Shown in pieces: positions 35,292 to 44,308 of a stretch of 64,000 bases of DNA; the first letter of the stretch is position 1, and the number at the start of each line of letters is the position of its first letter. The position numbers and the translations under genes were made by a program. Under the pieces are notes generated by a model that saw only the letters and a program-made list of their open reading frames with translations, was not told where the DNA came from and searched no databases. This DNA is from Wujia chipingensis (GTDB taxonomy: Bacteria; Bacillota; Clostridia; Lachnospirales; Lachnospiraceae), in NCBI RefSeq assembly GCF_014337155.1, contig NZ_CP060632.1:577001-641000 (forward strand), in the 5' to 3' direction.

Positions 35292-36623
35292 CTACAGATA
35301 CCCATATTTCTTCCGCTGTGAGAACACGAAGAAGAGCGTCATGCACAAGGTGATTGCTTCCGCTACAATGATCGCGCCCCAGATACCGTCTAATCCGAGG
35401 ATTAGTGGCAGCAGCATGACGGCGGATAACTGGAACACAAGTGTCCGCAGGAATGAAATCAACGCAGAAATCAAGCCATTGTTTAACGCCGTGAAGAAGG
35501 ACGAACCATAAATGTTAAATCCGTTGATCAGGTAGGTAAACGAATAGATCAGGAATCCGTGTTTGGTTAGTGCAAACAGTTCTGCATCATATCCAACGAA
35601 GATTTTCGTCAGAGGTCCTGCAATCACATGTGCCAGCAGGACAAGCAGGATACCCCAGATGGCAATCAGACTGGTACTTTTTTTGAACATATTCTTAAGC
35701 TCATCCCGGTTCCCGGCACCGTAGTGGTAGCTGACAATCGGTGCACTGCCGACCGAATATCCAAGGAAGATCGATATGAATATGAAGTTTACATACATGA
35801 TCGCGCCGTAGGCAGCCACACCATTTTCGCCTGCGTATTTCATAAGCTGCAGGTTGTAGAGCGAGTTCACGAGAGAGGAAGAGAGGTTCGTCATAAGCTC
35901 GGAGGAACCATTTGTACATGTCTTCAACAAGACCGCTCCGTCAAATTTTGTCTTTCCAAGTTTCAGCAGGCTGGAATTCTTCCGTGCAAAATAGAAGATC
36001 GGGAAGAATCCACCGATGCATTCTCCGGTTACCGTCGCAATCGCGGCGCCCGGCAATCCCCATCCCAAGACTGCGATAAACAGATAATCTAACACCATAT
36101 TTGTCACACCAGCGATGATGATAACGCCAAGTCCCAGCTTCGGTTTCTCTGCGGTAACGAAGAAGCTCTGGAATACGTTTTGCAGCATAAAGGCTGGCAT
36201 GGAGATAAAACAGATTCTTCCATATAGCACGCAATTATCCAGCAGTGCGCCTTCTGCACCAAGCAAGGATGCAACCGGACGGACTAACAGCATTCCGCAG
36301 AGACTGAAGATGACACCGCCGATGAAAGTCACATAGACAAGCAGCGAGAAATATTCGTTTGCTTTCTTATGTTCGCCTTCGCCGAGTGTCTTTGCCACGA
36401 TCGCGCTACCACCGGTACCGACCATGAAGCCGAGTGCGGACACACCCATCATGAGAGGCATAACCAGATTGACTGCGGCGAATGCTGTCTTGCCGACATA
36501 GTTCGATACGAACAGCCCATCGACGATACCGTAGATGGAAGTGAAGATCATCATGATGATGGACGGCAGGACGAAGCGCAGCAGCTTCTTATAAGTAAAA
36601 TGTTCGGATAATTGTATCTTCAT
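35292..36623 (-). CDS. MATE-family efflux transporter
   Basis: A 443-residue membrane protein with about twelve hydrophobic segments in two halves, the MATE layout. Recognisable parts are 'LRFVLPSIIMMIFTSIYGIVDG' over residues 15-36 at the first helix and 'GVSALGFMVGTGGSAIV'. It probably exports cationic drugs or metabolites using an ion gradient. It is transcribed divergently from tcdA and 21 nt downstream of a MarR-family repressor gene, so it is likely the repressor's target. Confidence 0.9.
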   Translation of the reverse strand: MKIQLSEHFTYKKLLRFVLPSIIMMIFTSIYGIVDGLFVSNYVGKTAFAAVNLVMPLMMGVSALGFMVGTGGSAIVAKTLGEGEHKKANEYFSLLVYVTFIGGVIFSLCGMLLVRPVASLLGAEGALLDNCVLYGRICFISMPAFMLQNVFQSFFVTAEKPKLGLGVIIIAGVTNMVLDYLFIAVLGWGLPGAAIATVTGECIGGFFPIFYFARKNSSLLKLGKTKFDGAVLLKTCTNGSSELMTNLSSSLVNSLYNLQLMKYAGENGVAAYGAIMYVNFIFISIFLGYSVGSAPIVSYHYGAGNRDELKNMFKKSTSLIAIWGILLVLLAHVIAGPLTKIFVGYDAELFALTKHGFLIYSFTYLINGFNIYGSSFFTALNNGLISALISFLRTLVFQLSAVMLLPLILGLDGIWGAIIVAEAITLCMTLFFVFSQRKKYGYL

Positions 36624-36644
36624 GTTGTAATTCCTCCAATTTTG

Positions 36645-37103
36645 TTATAGCTTCTGGATTCCTTCGCGCAGGGCTGCGAGATACTGTGCGTGGAAATGCA
36701 GAATCGTTTTGTATTCTTTTTCTGTCAGTTTTGGGAATGCTTCGTTCTCAATCTCTACCATCGGGAAGATCGTACGGCGCACGAGCTGCAATCCCTGTTC
36801 GGTCAGATAGATGTGCATGCTCCGTCCCTTTCCGGACGCGAGTGTCAGATATTCCTTCTTCTGTAATGACCGGATCGCTGAGTTGACGGTCTGCTTCGGG
36901 ATGAAGGTTGTGCGGCAGATGTCACTTTGCTTACAGCCATCCCCCAGCTCACAGATCGCGTACAGGGTGTCGAACTCGCTGTTCGAGAGACCAAGCCGCA
37001 TCGCTGCGTCGTGGTAGATGATGTTATATTCTTTGTAGATGTGGTTGAATGCAACCAGCTTGTCACTCATATATGGTTGTTCTTCTTCGTGTTTTTCTTT
37101 CAT
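36645..37103 (-). CDS. MarR-family transcriptional regulator
   Basis: A 152-residue winged-helix protein. The helix-turn-helix is 'CKQSDICRTTFIPKQTVNSAIRSL' (written across residues 56-79) with the wing 'LASGKGRSMHIYLTEQG'. MarR proteins repress efflux genes until a small molecule binds. The start at 37103 has GAGAGGAGCC upstream; the longer frame to 37151 would run into the operator. The promoter and inverted repeat at 37154-37200 indicate autoregulation together with the MATE gene. Confidence 0.88.
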   Translation of the reverse strand: MKEKHEEEQPYMSDKLVAFNHIYKEYNIIYHDAAMRLGLSNSEFDTLYAICELGDGCKQSDICRTTFIPKQTVNSAIRSLQKKEYLTLASGKGRSMHIYLTEQGLQLVRRTIFPMVEIENEAFPKLTEKEYKTILHFHAQYLAALREGIQKL

Positions 37104-37153
37104 AGAGGCTCCTCTCACAATTCGACAAAATTTGTCTGATTTCGTACTCAAGT

Positions 37154-37200
37154 AAGTCCGAAAACATACTTAGTATAGTCTGATTTCGGACTTATGTCAA
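37154..37200 (-). promoter_or_regulatory. Promoter and operator of the MarR-MATE operon
   Basis: On the minus strand TTGACA (37200-37195), a 17-bp spacer and TATACT (37177-37172) form a strong promoter. A 10-bp inverted repeat, AAGTCCGAAA (37154-37163) and TTTCGGACTT (37184-37193), places one arm in the spacer and the other at the transcription start. That is where a repressor would act. Confidence 0.85.
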
Positions 37201-37256
37201 GAGGAAGATGGATGTAAATTATTTGTAATTATGCAAGGAAAACATGGCAAGATACA

Positions 37257-37285
37257 TTGCTATTTTACAGGGATTGAAGTATACT
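37257..37285 (+). promoter_or_regulatory. Promoter of tcdA
   Basis: TTGCTA (37257-37262) and TATACT (37280-37285) are 17 bp apart, about 75 nt before the tcdA ATG and divergent to the MarR promoter. Confidence 0.6.
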
Positions 37286-37362
37286 TAGGGGCGAAAATAA
37301 ATATGTATAAAATATTATAGAACGAAAATTATAGACAAGGGGAACAGGACAGGAGTAAAAAG

Positions 37363-38148
37363 ATGCTGACACAATTTTCAAGAACTGAGCTGCTGCTTGG
37401 AAAAGAAGCGATGGAGAAATTACAGAATTCCCGTGTCGCCGTATTCGGAATCGGTGGTGTAGGTGGTTATGTCTGTGAGGCGCTGGCACGAAGCGGCGTT
37501 GGAGCCTTTGATCTGATCGATGATGATAAGGTGTGTCTGACGAATCTGAACCGTCAGATTATTGCGACCTATAAGACAATCGGAAAATATAAAACGGACG
37601 TTATGAAGGAACGGATCTTGGATATCAATCCGAAAGCGGATGTACGTGTGCACAAATGTTTCTTCCTGCCGGAAAATGCCGATGAGTTTCCGTATGAAGA
37701 CTATGACTACATGGTTGATGCAGTGGATACGGTAACTGCAAAAATCTCTCTCGTGATGAAAGCACAGGAGAAACACATTCCGATCATCAGCAGTATGGGC
37801 GCCGGCAATAAATTAGATGGCAGTCAGTTCAAGGTGGCAGATATCTATAAGACGAAGGTCTGTCCGCTTGCGAAGGTCATGCGGCGGGAACTTAAGAAGC
37901 GCGGAGTGAAGAAATTAAAGGTTGTGTATTCGGAGGAACCGTCGATTCGTCCGATCGAGGATATGTCGATCAGCTGCCGGACGCGCTGTGTATGTCCGCC
38001 GGGTGCGAAACACAAATGCACCGAGCGGAGAGATATTCCGGGCAGTGTCGCATTTGTTCCATCGGTGGCAGGTCTGATCATTGCCGGTGAGGTTGTGAAG
38101 GATCTGGTGAAGGACGTACCGCGGACAGCAGAAGAACCGACAACATAA
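37363..38148 (+). CDS. tcdA: tRNA threonylcarbamoyladenosine dehydratase
   Basis: A 261-residue ThiF/E1-like enzyme that uses ATP to cyclise t6A37 of tRNA to ct6A. It shows the nucleotide-binding 'GIGGVGGYV', 'NLNRQI' and 'DAVDTVTAK', and a C-terminal 'PIEDMSISCRTRCVCPPG' region typical of TcdA/CsdL. The overall length agrees with TcdA rather than with ThiF or MoeB. It is a single gene with its own promoter. Confidence 0.92.
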   Translation: MLTQFSRTELLLGKEAMEKLQNSRVAVFGIGGVGGYVCEALARSGVGAFDLIDDDKVCLTNLNRQIIATYKTIGKYKTDVMKERILDINPKADVRVHKCFFLPENADEFPYEDYDYMVDAVDTVTAKISLVMKAQEKHIPIISSMGAGNKLDGSQFKVADIYKTKVCPLAKVMRRELKKRGVKKLKVVYSEEPSIRPIEDMSISCRTRCVCPPGAKHKCTERRDIPGSVAFVPSVAGLIIAGEVVKDLVKDVPRTAEEPTT

Positions 38149-38223
38149 ATACGGGCGTAGGCAAAATAAAATATAGTAACTCGTGTAATTGGTATGCATG
38201 TGATGGAACAGGAGGCAGAAACA

Positions 38224-38751
38224 ATGACATTAGAGAAGCATGTGATTGATACAGTGAAGGAATGGCAGACGAAGATCGGCACGGATGATGCAGGCGTGCG
38301 CCTCTATTATCCGAAGGTGTCGATGTGCGGATATCTGAAGCTTCCAGTGGAGGAGGATTCCGAGAAGATCTGCCAGGAGGCAGAGGCATATTTCGAGAAA
38401 AGTGTACCAGAACTTGGACACGTGACAGTGACCGAGAAAGCAGACCGGTTCTGCGTGTTTGTCAGTCCGGAGGGCTGTGATTATATTAACCTTGAGATTC
38501 CTGTTTCGGAATTTTTAGAGGGATTTCTGAAGGTGCTTAAGACGCAGGATATGCAGCAGGTACGGGCGTATTTTCAGGCATTTGCGAAAGCACATGGCAC
38601 GACGGTCTGTGAGGAGGACGATGAGGAGGATCTCGGAACGGTGCTCTCTTTTGCGGATAAGGATGTGGAGCCTTATCTGTACTGTGTGACAGACGATCAG
38701 TTTGGAATTACCTATCACCGGTTTACGAAGGATGATTTCGATACGATTTAA
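38224..38751 (+). CDS. Uncharacterised protein, probably DUF3877 family
   Basis: A 175-residue soluble protein without known catalytic motifs. It begins 'MTLEKHVIDTVKEWQTKIG', has 'YYPKVSMCGYL' early and a very acidic stretch 'CEEDDEEDLG' around 140, and ends 'TKDDFDTI'. I recall similar proteins among Lachnospiraceae annotated DUF3877, but cannot verify this. ATG 38224 has AGGAGG at 38209-38214; the frame from 38194 lacks a ribosome binding site. Confidence 0.65.
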   Translation: MTLEKHVIDTVKEWQTKIGTDDAGVRLYYPKVSMCGYLKLPVEEDSEKICQEAEAYFEKSVPELGHVTVTEKADRFCVFVSPEGCDYINLEIPVSEFLEGFLKVLKTQDMQQVRAYFQAFAKAHGTTVCEEDDEEDLGTVLSFADKDVEPYLYCVTDDQFGITYHRFTKDDFDTI

Positions 38752-38835
38752 AAAAGTCTTAAACAAAAGCGGAGTTTAATAAAAAAGATACAATTTGGAT
38801 ACAACCATGATTTAAAATAGAAAAGGAGTTTTCCC

Positions 38836-39747
38836 ATGAACGAACAAACGAAAGCGAGAATCAAGGAGTTACAGAAAGAAAAAGATGTTGTGATCTTAGC
38901 GCATTATTATGTGGATGGTGAAGTGCAGGAAATCGCAGATTATGTCGGCGATTCGTACTATCTGGCGAAGGTTGCAACGACAGTGGAACAACAGAATATT
39001 TTGTTTTGCGGCGTCTCCTTTATGGGTGAGAGTGCGAAGCTTCTGAATGCGAAGAAGCATGTCTATATGGCAGATGATGGAGCGGATTGCCCGATGGCAC
39101 ATATGGCGGAAGTGGAGAAGATCGAGGAAGTGCGGAAGGAATATCCGGATGTGGCAGTTGTCTGCTATGTAAATTCAACAGCAGAATTAAAGGCACATTC
39201 CGATGTCTGCGTGACATCATCCAATGCACTGAAGATCGTCAAGGCATTGCCGAACAAGGACATCTATTTTATTCCGGATTACAATCTGGCACATTTTATA
39301 GCGGAGCAGGTACCGGAGAAGCATTTTATCTTCAACGATGGATTCTGCCATGTACATAAGAGCATTCACAGTGAAGATGTGAAGAAGGCAAAGGAACTGC
39401 ATCCGGACGCACTTGTTCTGGCACATCCGGAGTGTACAAGTGACACGCTGGCACTGGCGGACTTCATCGGAAGTACGTCCCAGATCATTGATTACGCAAC
39501 CGCATCGGACAGCAAGAAGTTCCTGATCTGCACTGAGATGGGTGTGTTCTATGAGTTGATGCAGAAGAACCCGGACAAGAAATTCTTCTCTGTCGGACAC
39601 AGACAGTTCTGCCCGAACATGAAGAAGGTCAGTCTGGACAAAGTACTTGAGAAGCTCGAAGATCTGAAGGATGAAGTGATCCTTCCAGAGGAAATGTGTG
39701 AGCAGGCGAAGAAACCGCTCGACGAGATGCTTCGTCTGGCACAGTAG
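38836..39747 (+). CDS. nadA: Quinolinate synthase A
   Basis: A 303-residue [4Fe-4S] enzyme that condenses iminoaspartate with dihydroxyacetone phosphate to quinolinate for NAD synthesis. It starts with the typical 'LAHYYVDGEVQEIADYVGDS'. Cys residues in 'GVSFMGESAK'-flanking, 'HPECTSDT' and 'GHRQFCPNMKK' segments are in the expected places for cluster binding. The usual partners nadB and nadC are not next to it; a two-component system follows after 91 nt. AAGGAG precedes the ATG. Confidence 0.95.
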   Translation: MNEQTKARIKELQKEKDVVILAHYYVDGEVQEIADYVGDSYYLAKVATTVEQQNILFCGVSFMGESAKLLNAKKHVYMADDGADCPMAHMAEVEKIEEVRKEYPDVAVVCYVNSTAELKAHSDVCVTSSNALKIVKALPNKDIYFIPDYNLAHFIAEQVPEKHFIFNDGFCHVHKSIHSEDVKKAKELHPDALVLAHPECTSDTLALADFIGSTSQIIDYATASDSKKFLICTEMGVFYELMQKNPDKKFFSVGHRQFCPNMKKVSLDKVLEKLEDLKDEVILPEEMCEQAKKPLDEMLRLAQ

Positions 39748-39838
39748 CAGGACTGGTGCGTTAGTGGGTGCATCAAACCGATCAGGCGGGATCAGGTAAG
39801 TTGGCAGATGTATGAAACCACCGAACGAGGAGTATGAG

Positions 39839-40507
39839 ATGAAACGGATTTTAATTGTGGAAGATGATATGGCGCTGGCGCAGGAATTGCAGTATCTGCT
39901 GATTTCGAATCAGTATGATGCGCAGCGCGTCGAAGAATTCACCGATGTAGCTGGACAGATTCTTGCTTCGCAGGCAGATATGGTTTTGCTGGATATTAAC
40001 CTTCCAGAAGTAGATGGACAGAGTGTGTTGCGGGAACTGCGCAAGACATCGGATATTCCGGTCATTATGGTGACAAGCAAAAACACAGAGATGGACGAAG
40101 TGATCTCGATGAGCTTCGGTGCGGATGATTTTATTGCGAAGCCATACAATCCTTCTATTTTGCTTCTGCATATCGAGGCGGTATTCAAGCGGCTTGGAAA
40201 GATGGACGCAGACAAGGGACTTACCTATAAAAATATGACGCTTGACACGGCACGTGGAGTTCTGACGGTCGGGGATAACAGCGTGGAGCTTACGAAAAAT
40301 GAAGCGGGTATTTTATCCTATCTGCTGAAGCATCAGAATACGATCGTGACGCGCGATGAACTGATCAGTTATCTGTGGGATTCGGAGGCATTTGTCGATG
40401 ATAACACGCTGACGGTCAATATGAACCGTGTCAGAAAGAAGCTTGCTGATCTCGGCGTGGAGGATATAATCCGGACAAAACGAGGACAGGGGTACATTCT
40501 GGCATGA
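39839..40507 (+). CDS. BceR-like response regulator (OmpR/PhoB type)
   Basis: A 222-residue regulator. The receiver domain has 'VEDD' and the phosphoacceptor Asp in 'VLLDINLPEVDG', with Lys in 'FIAKPYNP'; the C-terminal winged helix ends 'RTKRGQGYIL'. Its partner kinase is of the short BceS type, so it belongs to the antimicrobial-peptide-sensing Bce class. Probable binding sites (TTACA-N4-YGTAA) lie before the Dlt-like island (41527-41540) and before the bceA-like gene (50286-50299). ATG 39839 has GAGGAG upstream. It overlaps the kinase gene by 4 nt. Confidence 0.9.
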   Translation: MKRILIVEDDMALAQELQYLLISNQYDAQRVEEFTDVAGQILASQADMVLLDINLPEVDGQSVLRELRKTSDIPVIMVTSKNTEMDEVISMSFGADDFIAKPYNPSILLLHIEAVFKRLGKMDADKGLTYKNMTLDTARGVLTVGDNSVELTKNEAGILSYLLKHQNTIVTRDELISYLWDSEAFVDDNTLTVNMNRVRKKLADLGVEDIIRTKRGQGYILA

Positions 40508-41517
40508 CAGTTCGAAGTTATCTAAAAGACAGAATCAGCTTTGTTGCAGCGACAGTGTTTATCATGGTCGTATTAAGGCTGTTAGGATTTGCCTGCAAGA
40601 CGCGGATGGATTTCATCTGGGTGATGGAGGGCATCATTTTTGTGACGGCATTGTGCGTGTGTCTGGCGGACTATCGCAAGCGCAGGCATTTTTATCGGGA
40701 ATTGCTGGGAATCTTAGAAGGGCTTGACCAGAAATACCTGATTACGGAGATGACGGTACAGCCGGATTTCGAGGAAGGTAAGATCTGGATGGATGTTCTG
40801 TATGACACCGGGAAATCCATGCGGGACAAGCTGAACGAAACAGAAGATTCGCTGCGGGATTTTAAGGAATATCTGGAGCTTTGGATTCACGAGATCAAGA
40901 TTCCAATTGCCGCTTTAAACCTGATGAATTATAACGGCAGTCAGGATTTGAAGAAGCAGAAGGCACAGCTTGCACGGATTAACAGCTTTGTGGAGCAGAT
41001 TTTATTTTATGCGCGTGCAGATGCGGCAGAAAAGGATTATCTGCTTACCGCGTGTGATCTGGATGTGACGATCAATAAAGTACTGCAGCAGCAGAAGGAT
41101 CTGCTGATTGGAAATAAAATACGAATCGAGAAAAACGATACAGCCCATTCGGTTGTCACGGATTCCAAATGGCTCACATTTATGCTTGGGCAGATCGTGA
41201 ACAACAGTATCAAATACCGGGATGCTGCAAAACAGCCGTGTATTTCTTTTGCAGTAGAGGAGATGGCAGATAAGACTGTTCTAAAGATCCGCGATAATGG
41301 TATCGGGATTCCGGAACAGGATATCGACCGGGTATTTGACAAGACCTTTACTGGGGAGAATGGACGCAAAGGAAATGCTTCTACTGGAATGGGTTTGTAT
41401 ATATGTAAACAGCTTTGTAATAAGCTCGGACATGCGATTACGATTGCGTCCGTGTACGGGGAATACACCGAGGTGGAGATCGCCTTCGGCAAAGAGACTT
41501 TCTTGACGAAAGAGTAG
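40504..41517 (+). CDS. BceS-like intramembrane-sensing histidine kinase
   Basis: A 337-residue kinase with two closely spaced N-terminal membrane helices (about 10-60) and almost no extracellular loop, the hallmark of BceS-type kinases that sense through their ABC transporter. The phosphoacceptor is His in 'WIHEIKIPIAAL', and the ATPase boxes are 'GQIVNNSIKYR', 'IRDNGIGIP' and 'STGMGLYICKQL'. In characterised systems BceAB forms a complex with BceS and reports peptide flux; here the transporter genes lie 9 kb downstream (50423-53228) beyond the Dlt-like island. Confidence 0.92.
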   Translation: MTVRSYLKDRISFVAATVFIMVVLRLLGFACKTRMDFIWVMEGIIFVTALCVCLADYRKRRHFYRELLGILEGLDQKYLITEMTVQPDFEEGKIWMDVLYDTGKSMRDKLNETEDSLRDFKEYLELWIHEIKIPIAALNLMNYNGSQDLKKQKAQLARINSFVEQILFYARADAAEKDYLLTACDLDVTINKVLQQQKDLLIGNKIRIEKNDTAHSVVTDSKWLTFMLGQIVNNSIKYRDAAKQPCISFAVEEMADKTVLKIRDNGIGIPEQDIDRVFDKTFTGENGRKGNASTGMGLYICKQLCNKLGHAITIASVYGEYTEVEIAFGKETFLTKE

Positions 41518-41522
41518 TCTAT

Positions 41523-41544
41523 AACCTTACAAAAATGTAAGGTT
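41523..41544. promoter_or_regulatory. BceR-type binding site upstream of the Dlt-like island
   Basis: Half-sites AACCTTACA (41523-41531) and TGTAAGGTT (41536-41544) form a perfect 9-bp inverted repeat around AAAA. The inner part is TTACA-N4-TGTAA, the known consensus of BceR-like regulators. A TGTCAT at 41547-41552 could be the secondary half-site. No T-run follows, so it is unlikely to be a terminator for the kinase gene. Confidence 0.75.
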
Positions 41545-41558
41545 GTTGTCATGAACTA

Positions 41559-41590
41559 CGATGGATAGAAAGCATGAGAGAATGTATGAT
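41559..41590 (+). promoter_or_regulatory. Putative BceR-dependent promoter of the Dlt-like island
   Basis: CGATGGAT (41559-41566) occupies the weak -35 position and TATGAT (41585-41590) the -10. Spacing from the BceR box is 18 nt to CGATGGAT and 44 nt to the -10. The bceA-like promoter has exactly the same spacing and the same CGATGGAT. Confidence 0.6.
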
Positions 41591-41664
41591 GCAGGCAGGA
41601 TAGATGCCTGAGATGCTAATTTAGAAGAAAGGCACAGTCTGGTACTGTGGCGAGGATTTGGAAC

Positions 41665-43188
41665 ATGGCTTATCATGAATCCATGTATTTTTTAGTATTT
41701 TTACCGGTGGTTCTCATCGGATATCAGCTTGCACCAAAGCGGGTGCGCTTTGGTGTACTGCTCTTTTTTAGTTATTGTTTCTATTTTTTATTGAGCCACA
41801 GATTAATTGTATATTTGCTTGGCGCAACTACAATCACCTATCTGACAGGACGGCTGGTTGCGACTGGTGAGAAAAAACGCAGAAAAACAATTCTGATCGT
41901 GGGTGTCTGGTTGTTACTTGGCATGCTGCTTGTGATGAAGTACAGCGGATTTTTCGCAGAGAATGTGAATGCGCTTTTCGGAACGATAAACCTTGGACTC
42001 CGGCTTCCGGTGCGGCGGTTCCTGCTGCCGCTTGGTATTTCCTTTTACACACTTTCTGCGATCGGCTACATGGCGGATGTGTATTGGAAGAAGATTGAAC
42101 CGGAGAAAAACATTGCGAAGCTTGCACTCTTCCTGAGTTTCTTCCCGATCATCATGGAAGGTCCGATCTGTATGTACAGCGATACTGCAGAGACGCTTGC
42201 GAAGGGCGAGGATATCCGGAGTGAAAACCTTATCCGCGGCTATATGCGGATTGGCTGGGGACTGTTGAAGAAGGTCGTAATCGCAGACCGCCTGTATGTC
42301 GTTGTGCAGACGCTGTTTGATGGGTATGCGTCCTACCACGGCGTGATGATCGTCGTTGCGGCAGTGTCCTATACAGTGCAGCTTTATATGGAATTTTCTG
42401 GCTGCATGGATATCGTGATCGGAAGTGCGGAATGTTTTGGCGTGACATTGCCGGAGAATTTCGCGCAGCCGTTCGTATCGAAGAATGCATCTGAGTTTTG
42501 GCGCAGATGGCATATCTCACTTGGCAGATGGTTCAAGACATATATTTTCTACCCGGTTTCCATGTCGAAGCTTACCAGAAAATGGAACCGGTTTGCGAAG
42601 AAACATACAAGCAAATACATAAAGCTGATGGTTGCATCGGCAATCGCATTATTCCCGGTGTGGGTGTGCAACGGACTGTGGCATGGTGCGAACTGGAGCT
42701 ACCTGTTCTACGGCATGTATTACTTCGTCGTAATTATGATTGAGCTGATGTTGGAACCCGCGGTGAAGAAGCTTTGCGCGGCATGGAAAATCGCAGAAGA
42801 CGCGGCATGGTGGAATGTCCTTCGGATCTTGAAAACATGGGTAATTATTTTCACCGGAGAACTGTTTTTCCGGGCGGATACACTTGGCATTGGCATGCAC
42901 ATGTTCCGGTCGCTGTTCCATGATTTTTCGATACAGAAGCTTTGGGATGGTACGTTGCTTACGCTTGGACTTGGCAGAGTGGAGATAGGAATTATTTTAG
43001 TCTCTCTGTTGATTGTCGGCGTAGTAAATCATTTCCGTGAGCAGCAGATTGATGTGCGCGGTGTGATATTACAGAAGCGATTGCCAGTGCGCTGGCTCGT
43101 GTATCTTGCGCTCATCTTTGTCGTACTTATATTCGGTGCGTATGGACCGGGATATCAGGAGGTGGATCTGATCTATGCAGGCTTCTGA
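41665..43188 (+). CDS. MBOAT-family O-acyltransferase, DltB/AlgI-like (1)
   Basis: A 507-residue membrane protein with about eleven hydrophobic segments. MBOAT features: 'EFWRRWHISLGRWFKTYIFY' (conserved Trp-Arg-Arg-Trp-His) and the catalytic His in 'NGLWHGANWSYLFYGMYYF'. In the Dlt pathway DltB passes D-alanine from carrier protein across the membrane; AlgI-type relatives O-acetylate exopolysaccharide. ATG 41665 is preferred because its 'MAYH' start aligns with the paralogue at 47368 and GAGGA lies 9 nt upstream; GTG 41647 is the longer option. It overlaps the SGNH gene by 14 nt and has a paralogue 5.7 kb downstream. Confidence 0.88.
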   Translation: MAYHESMYFLVFLPVVLIGYQLAPKRVRFGVLLFFSYCFYFLLSHRLIVYLLGATTITYLTGRLVATGEKKRRKTILIVGVWLLLGMLLVMKYSGFFAENVNALFGTINLGLRLPVRRFLLPLGISFYTLSAIGYMADVYWKKIEPEKNIAKLALFLSFFPIIMEGPICMYSDTAETLAKGEDIRSENLIRGYMRIGWGLLKKVVIADRLYVVVQTLFDGYASYHGVMIVVAAVSYTVQLYMEFSGCMDIVIGSAECFGVTLPENFAQPFVSKNASEFWRRWHISLGRWFKTYIFYPVSMSKLTRKWNRFAKKHTSKYIKLMVASAIALFPVWVCNGLWHGANWSYLFYGMYYFVVIMIELMLEPAVKKLCAAWKIAEDAAWWNVLRILKTWVIIFTGELFFRADTLGIGMHMFRSLFHDFSIQKLWDGTLLTLGLGRVEIGIILVSLLIVGVVNHFREQQIDVRGVILQKRLPVRWLVYLALIFVVLIFGAYGPGYQEVDLIYAGF

Positions 43189-44203
43189 GAACAAAAAAAT
43201 AGAAAAGAAAAAATCTGTTAATACGGAAATTGCGAATACGAAAAACGTCAGACATGGAATCTGGCTCCGGGTAATTTCATTTGCAGTCGTTGTCATTTTA
43301 CTTTTAATAGCATCCGGAAAGCTGTGCGATCCAATCCGGCTAGGCTTGCAGGATTCGGTTTCCGAGCGGGAACGGTATCTGTTACACCTGCTATCGGAAC
43401 CAGAGGAAATGGTTGATGTGGCAATCCTCGGTGACAGCGAAAGCTATACGTTGGTATCGACGTATCAGTTGTGGAAGGAGGCAGGCATTGCATCGTATAT
43501 CGGCGGACAGTCCGGTCAATGGATCGGGGAAAGTTATTTTTCACTGAAGAAAATTCTCAAGCGGCAGTCTCCCAAGGTTTTGATCTTAGAGACGAATGAG
43601 TTTTTCTCCAGAGGAGATGCGAGTGTGATAAAGGATGCGGCGAAATCCGCGCAGGAGTTTGCACGGCAGATGTTCCCAATCCTCAAATATCACCGTTTCT
43701 GGAAGATGGAACCAGCCGATCCGAAATTGCAGACGACGATTTTCAATGGATTTGAATTGCGTGCGGCAGTGGCGCCGTATACGGGAGGTGTCTACATGCA
43801 TGCAACCGACGATAGAACACCGGTGACTTTTATCACAAGGTATTATCTGGATAAGATCAAGCGTTTGCGTGATGCACATGGAACGAAGCTGTTGTTTGTG
43901 ACAGCCCCTTCCCCGGTCAATCATACGATGCAGCGGCACAATGAGGTGCAGGCACTTGCAGATGCGCTTGCAGTTCCATACCTCGATCTGAATCTGAATA
44001 CCGAGGAGCTTGGAATCGACTGGAATCTGGATACCCTCGATGGTGGCGATCATTTAAACTATACCGGTTGTCAGAAAGCTACGGCATATCTGCAGCGGTA
44101 TATGCAGACGCATTATACGTTGCCGGATCGCCGGGATGATGTACGGTACGAGGCGTGGAACAAGCAGGCGGAAGAATTTGAAAAACTGCTTCCACAACCT
44201 TAA
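43175..44203 (+). CDS. Membrane-anchored SGNH protein, DltD-like (1)
   Basis: A 342-residue protein with one N-terminal membrane anchor (about 27-47) and an extracellular SGNH fold: nucleophile Ser in 'ILGDSESYT' and the Asp/His pair in 'LDGGDHLNYTG'. DltD of the D-alanylation pathway and AlgJ/AlgX-like proteins share this layout and act with the MBOAT partner on the outer face. The pair 41665/43175 is co-translated by overlap. A paralogue is encoded at 48972-49952. Confidence 0.8.
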   Translation: MQASENKKIEKKKSVNTEIANTKNVRHGIWLRVISFAVVVILLLIASGKLCDPIRLGLQDSVSERERYLLHLLSEPEEMVDVAILGDSESYTLVSTYQLWKEAGIASYIGGQSGQWIGESYFSLKKILKRQSPKVLILETNEFFSRGDASVIKDAAKSAQEFARQMFPILKYHRFWKMEPADPKLQTTIFNGFELRAAVAPYTGGVYMHATDDRTPVTFITRYYLDKIKRLRDAHGTKLLFVTAPSPVNHTMQRHNEVQALADALAVPYLDLNLNTEELGIDWNLDTLDGGDHLNYTGCQKATAYLQRYMQTHYTLPDRRDDVRYEAWNKQAEEFEKLLPQP

Positions 44204-44308
44204 AGAAATCTTAAACGATTGCTTGGTTTTATCTTAATATTTAAGTTGCTATACTATGTAACAGAACAAAGAAATGCGGCGGATGAACCTGCACGCATGG
44301 AGGACATT

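Noticed and set aside
41523..41544. Terminator after the kinase gene
   Set aside because: The inverted repeat lacks a T-run, matches the BceR consensus exactly and recurs in related form before the bceA-like gene.
44219..44308. DltX-like small protein or N-terminal extension of the DltA-like enzyme
   Set aside because: The hydrophobic stretch has no ribosome binding site, lacks the DltX C-terminal motif as I recall it, and a strong GGAGG fixes the start at 44309.
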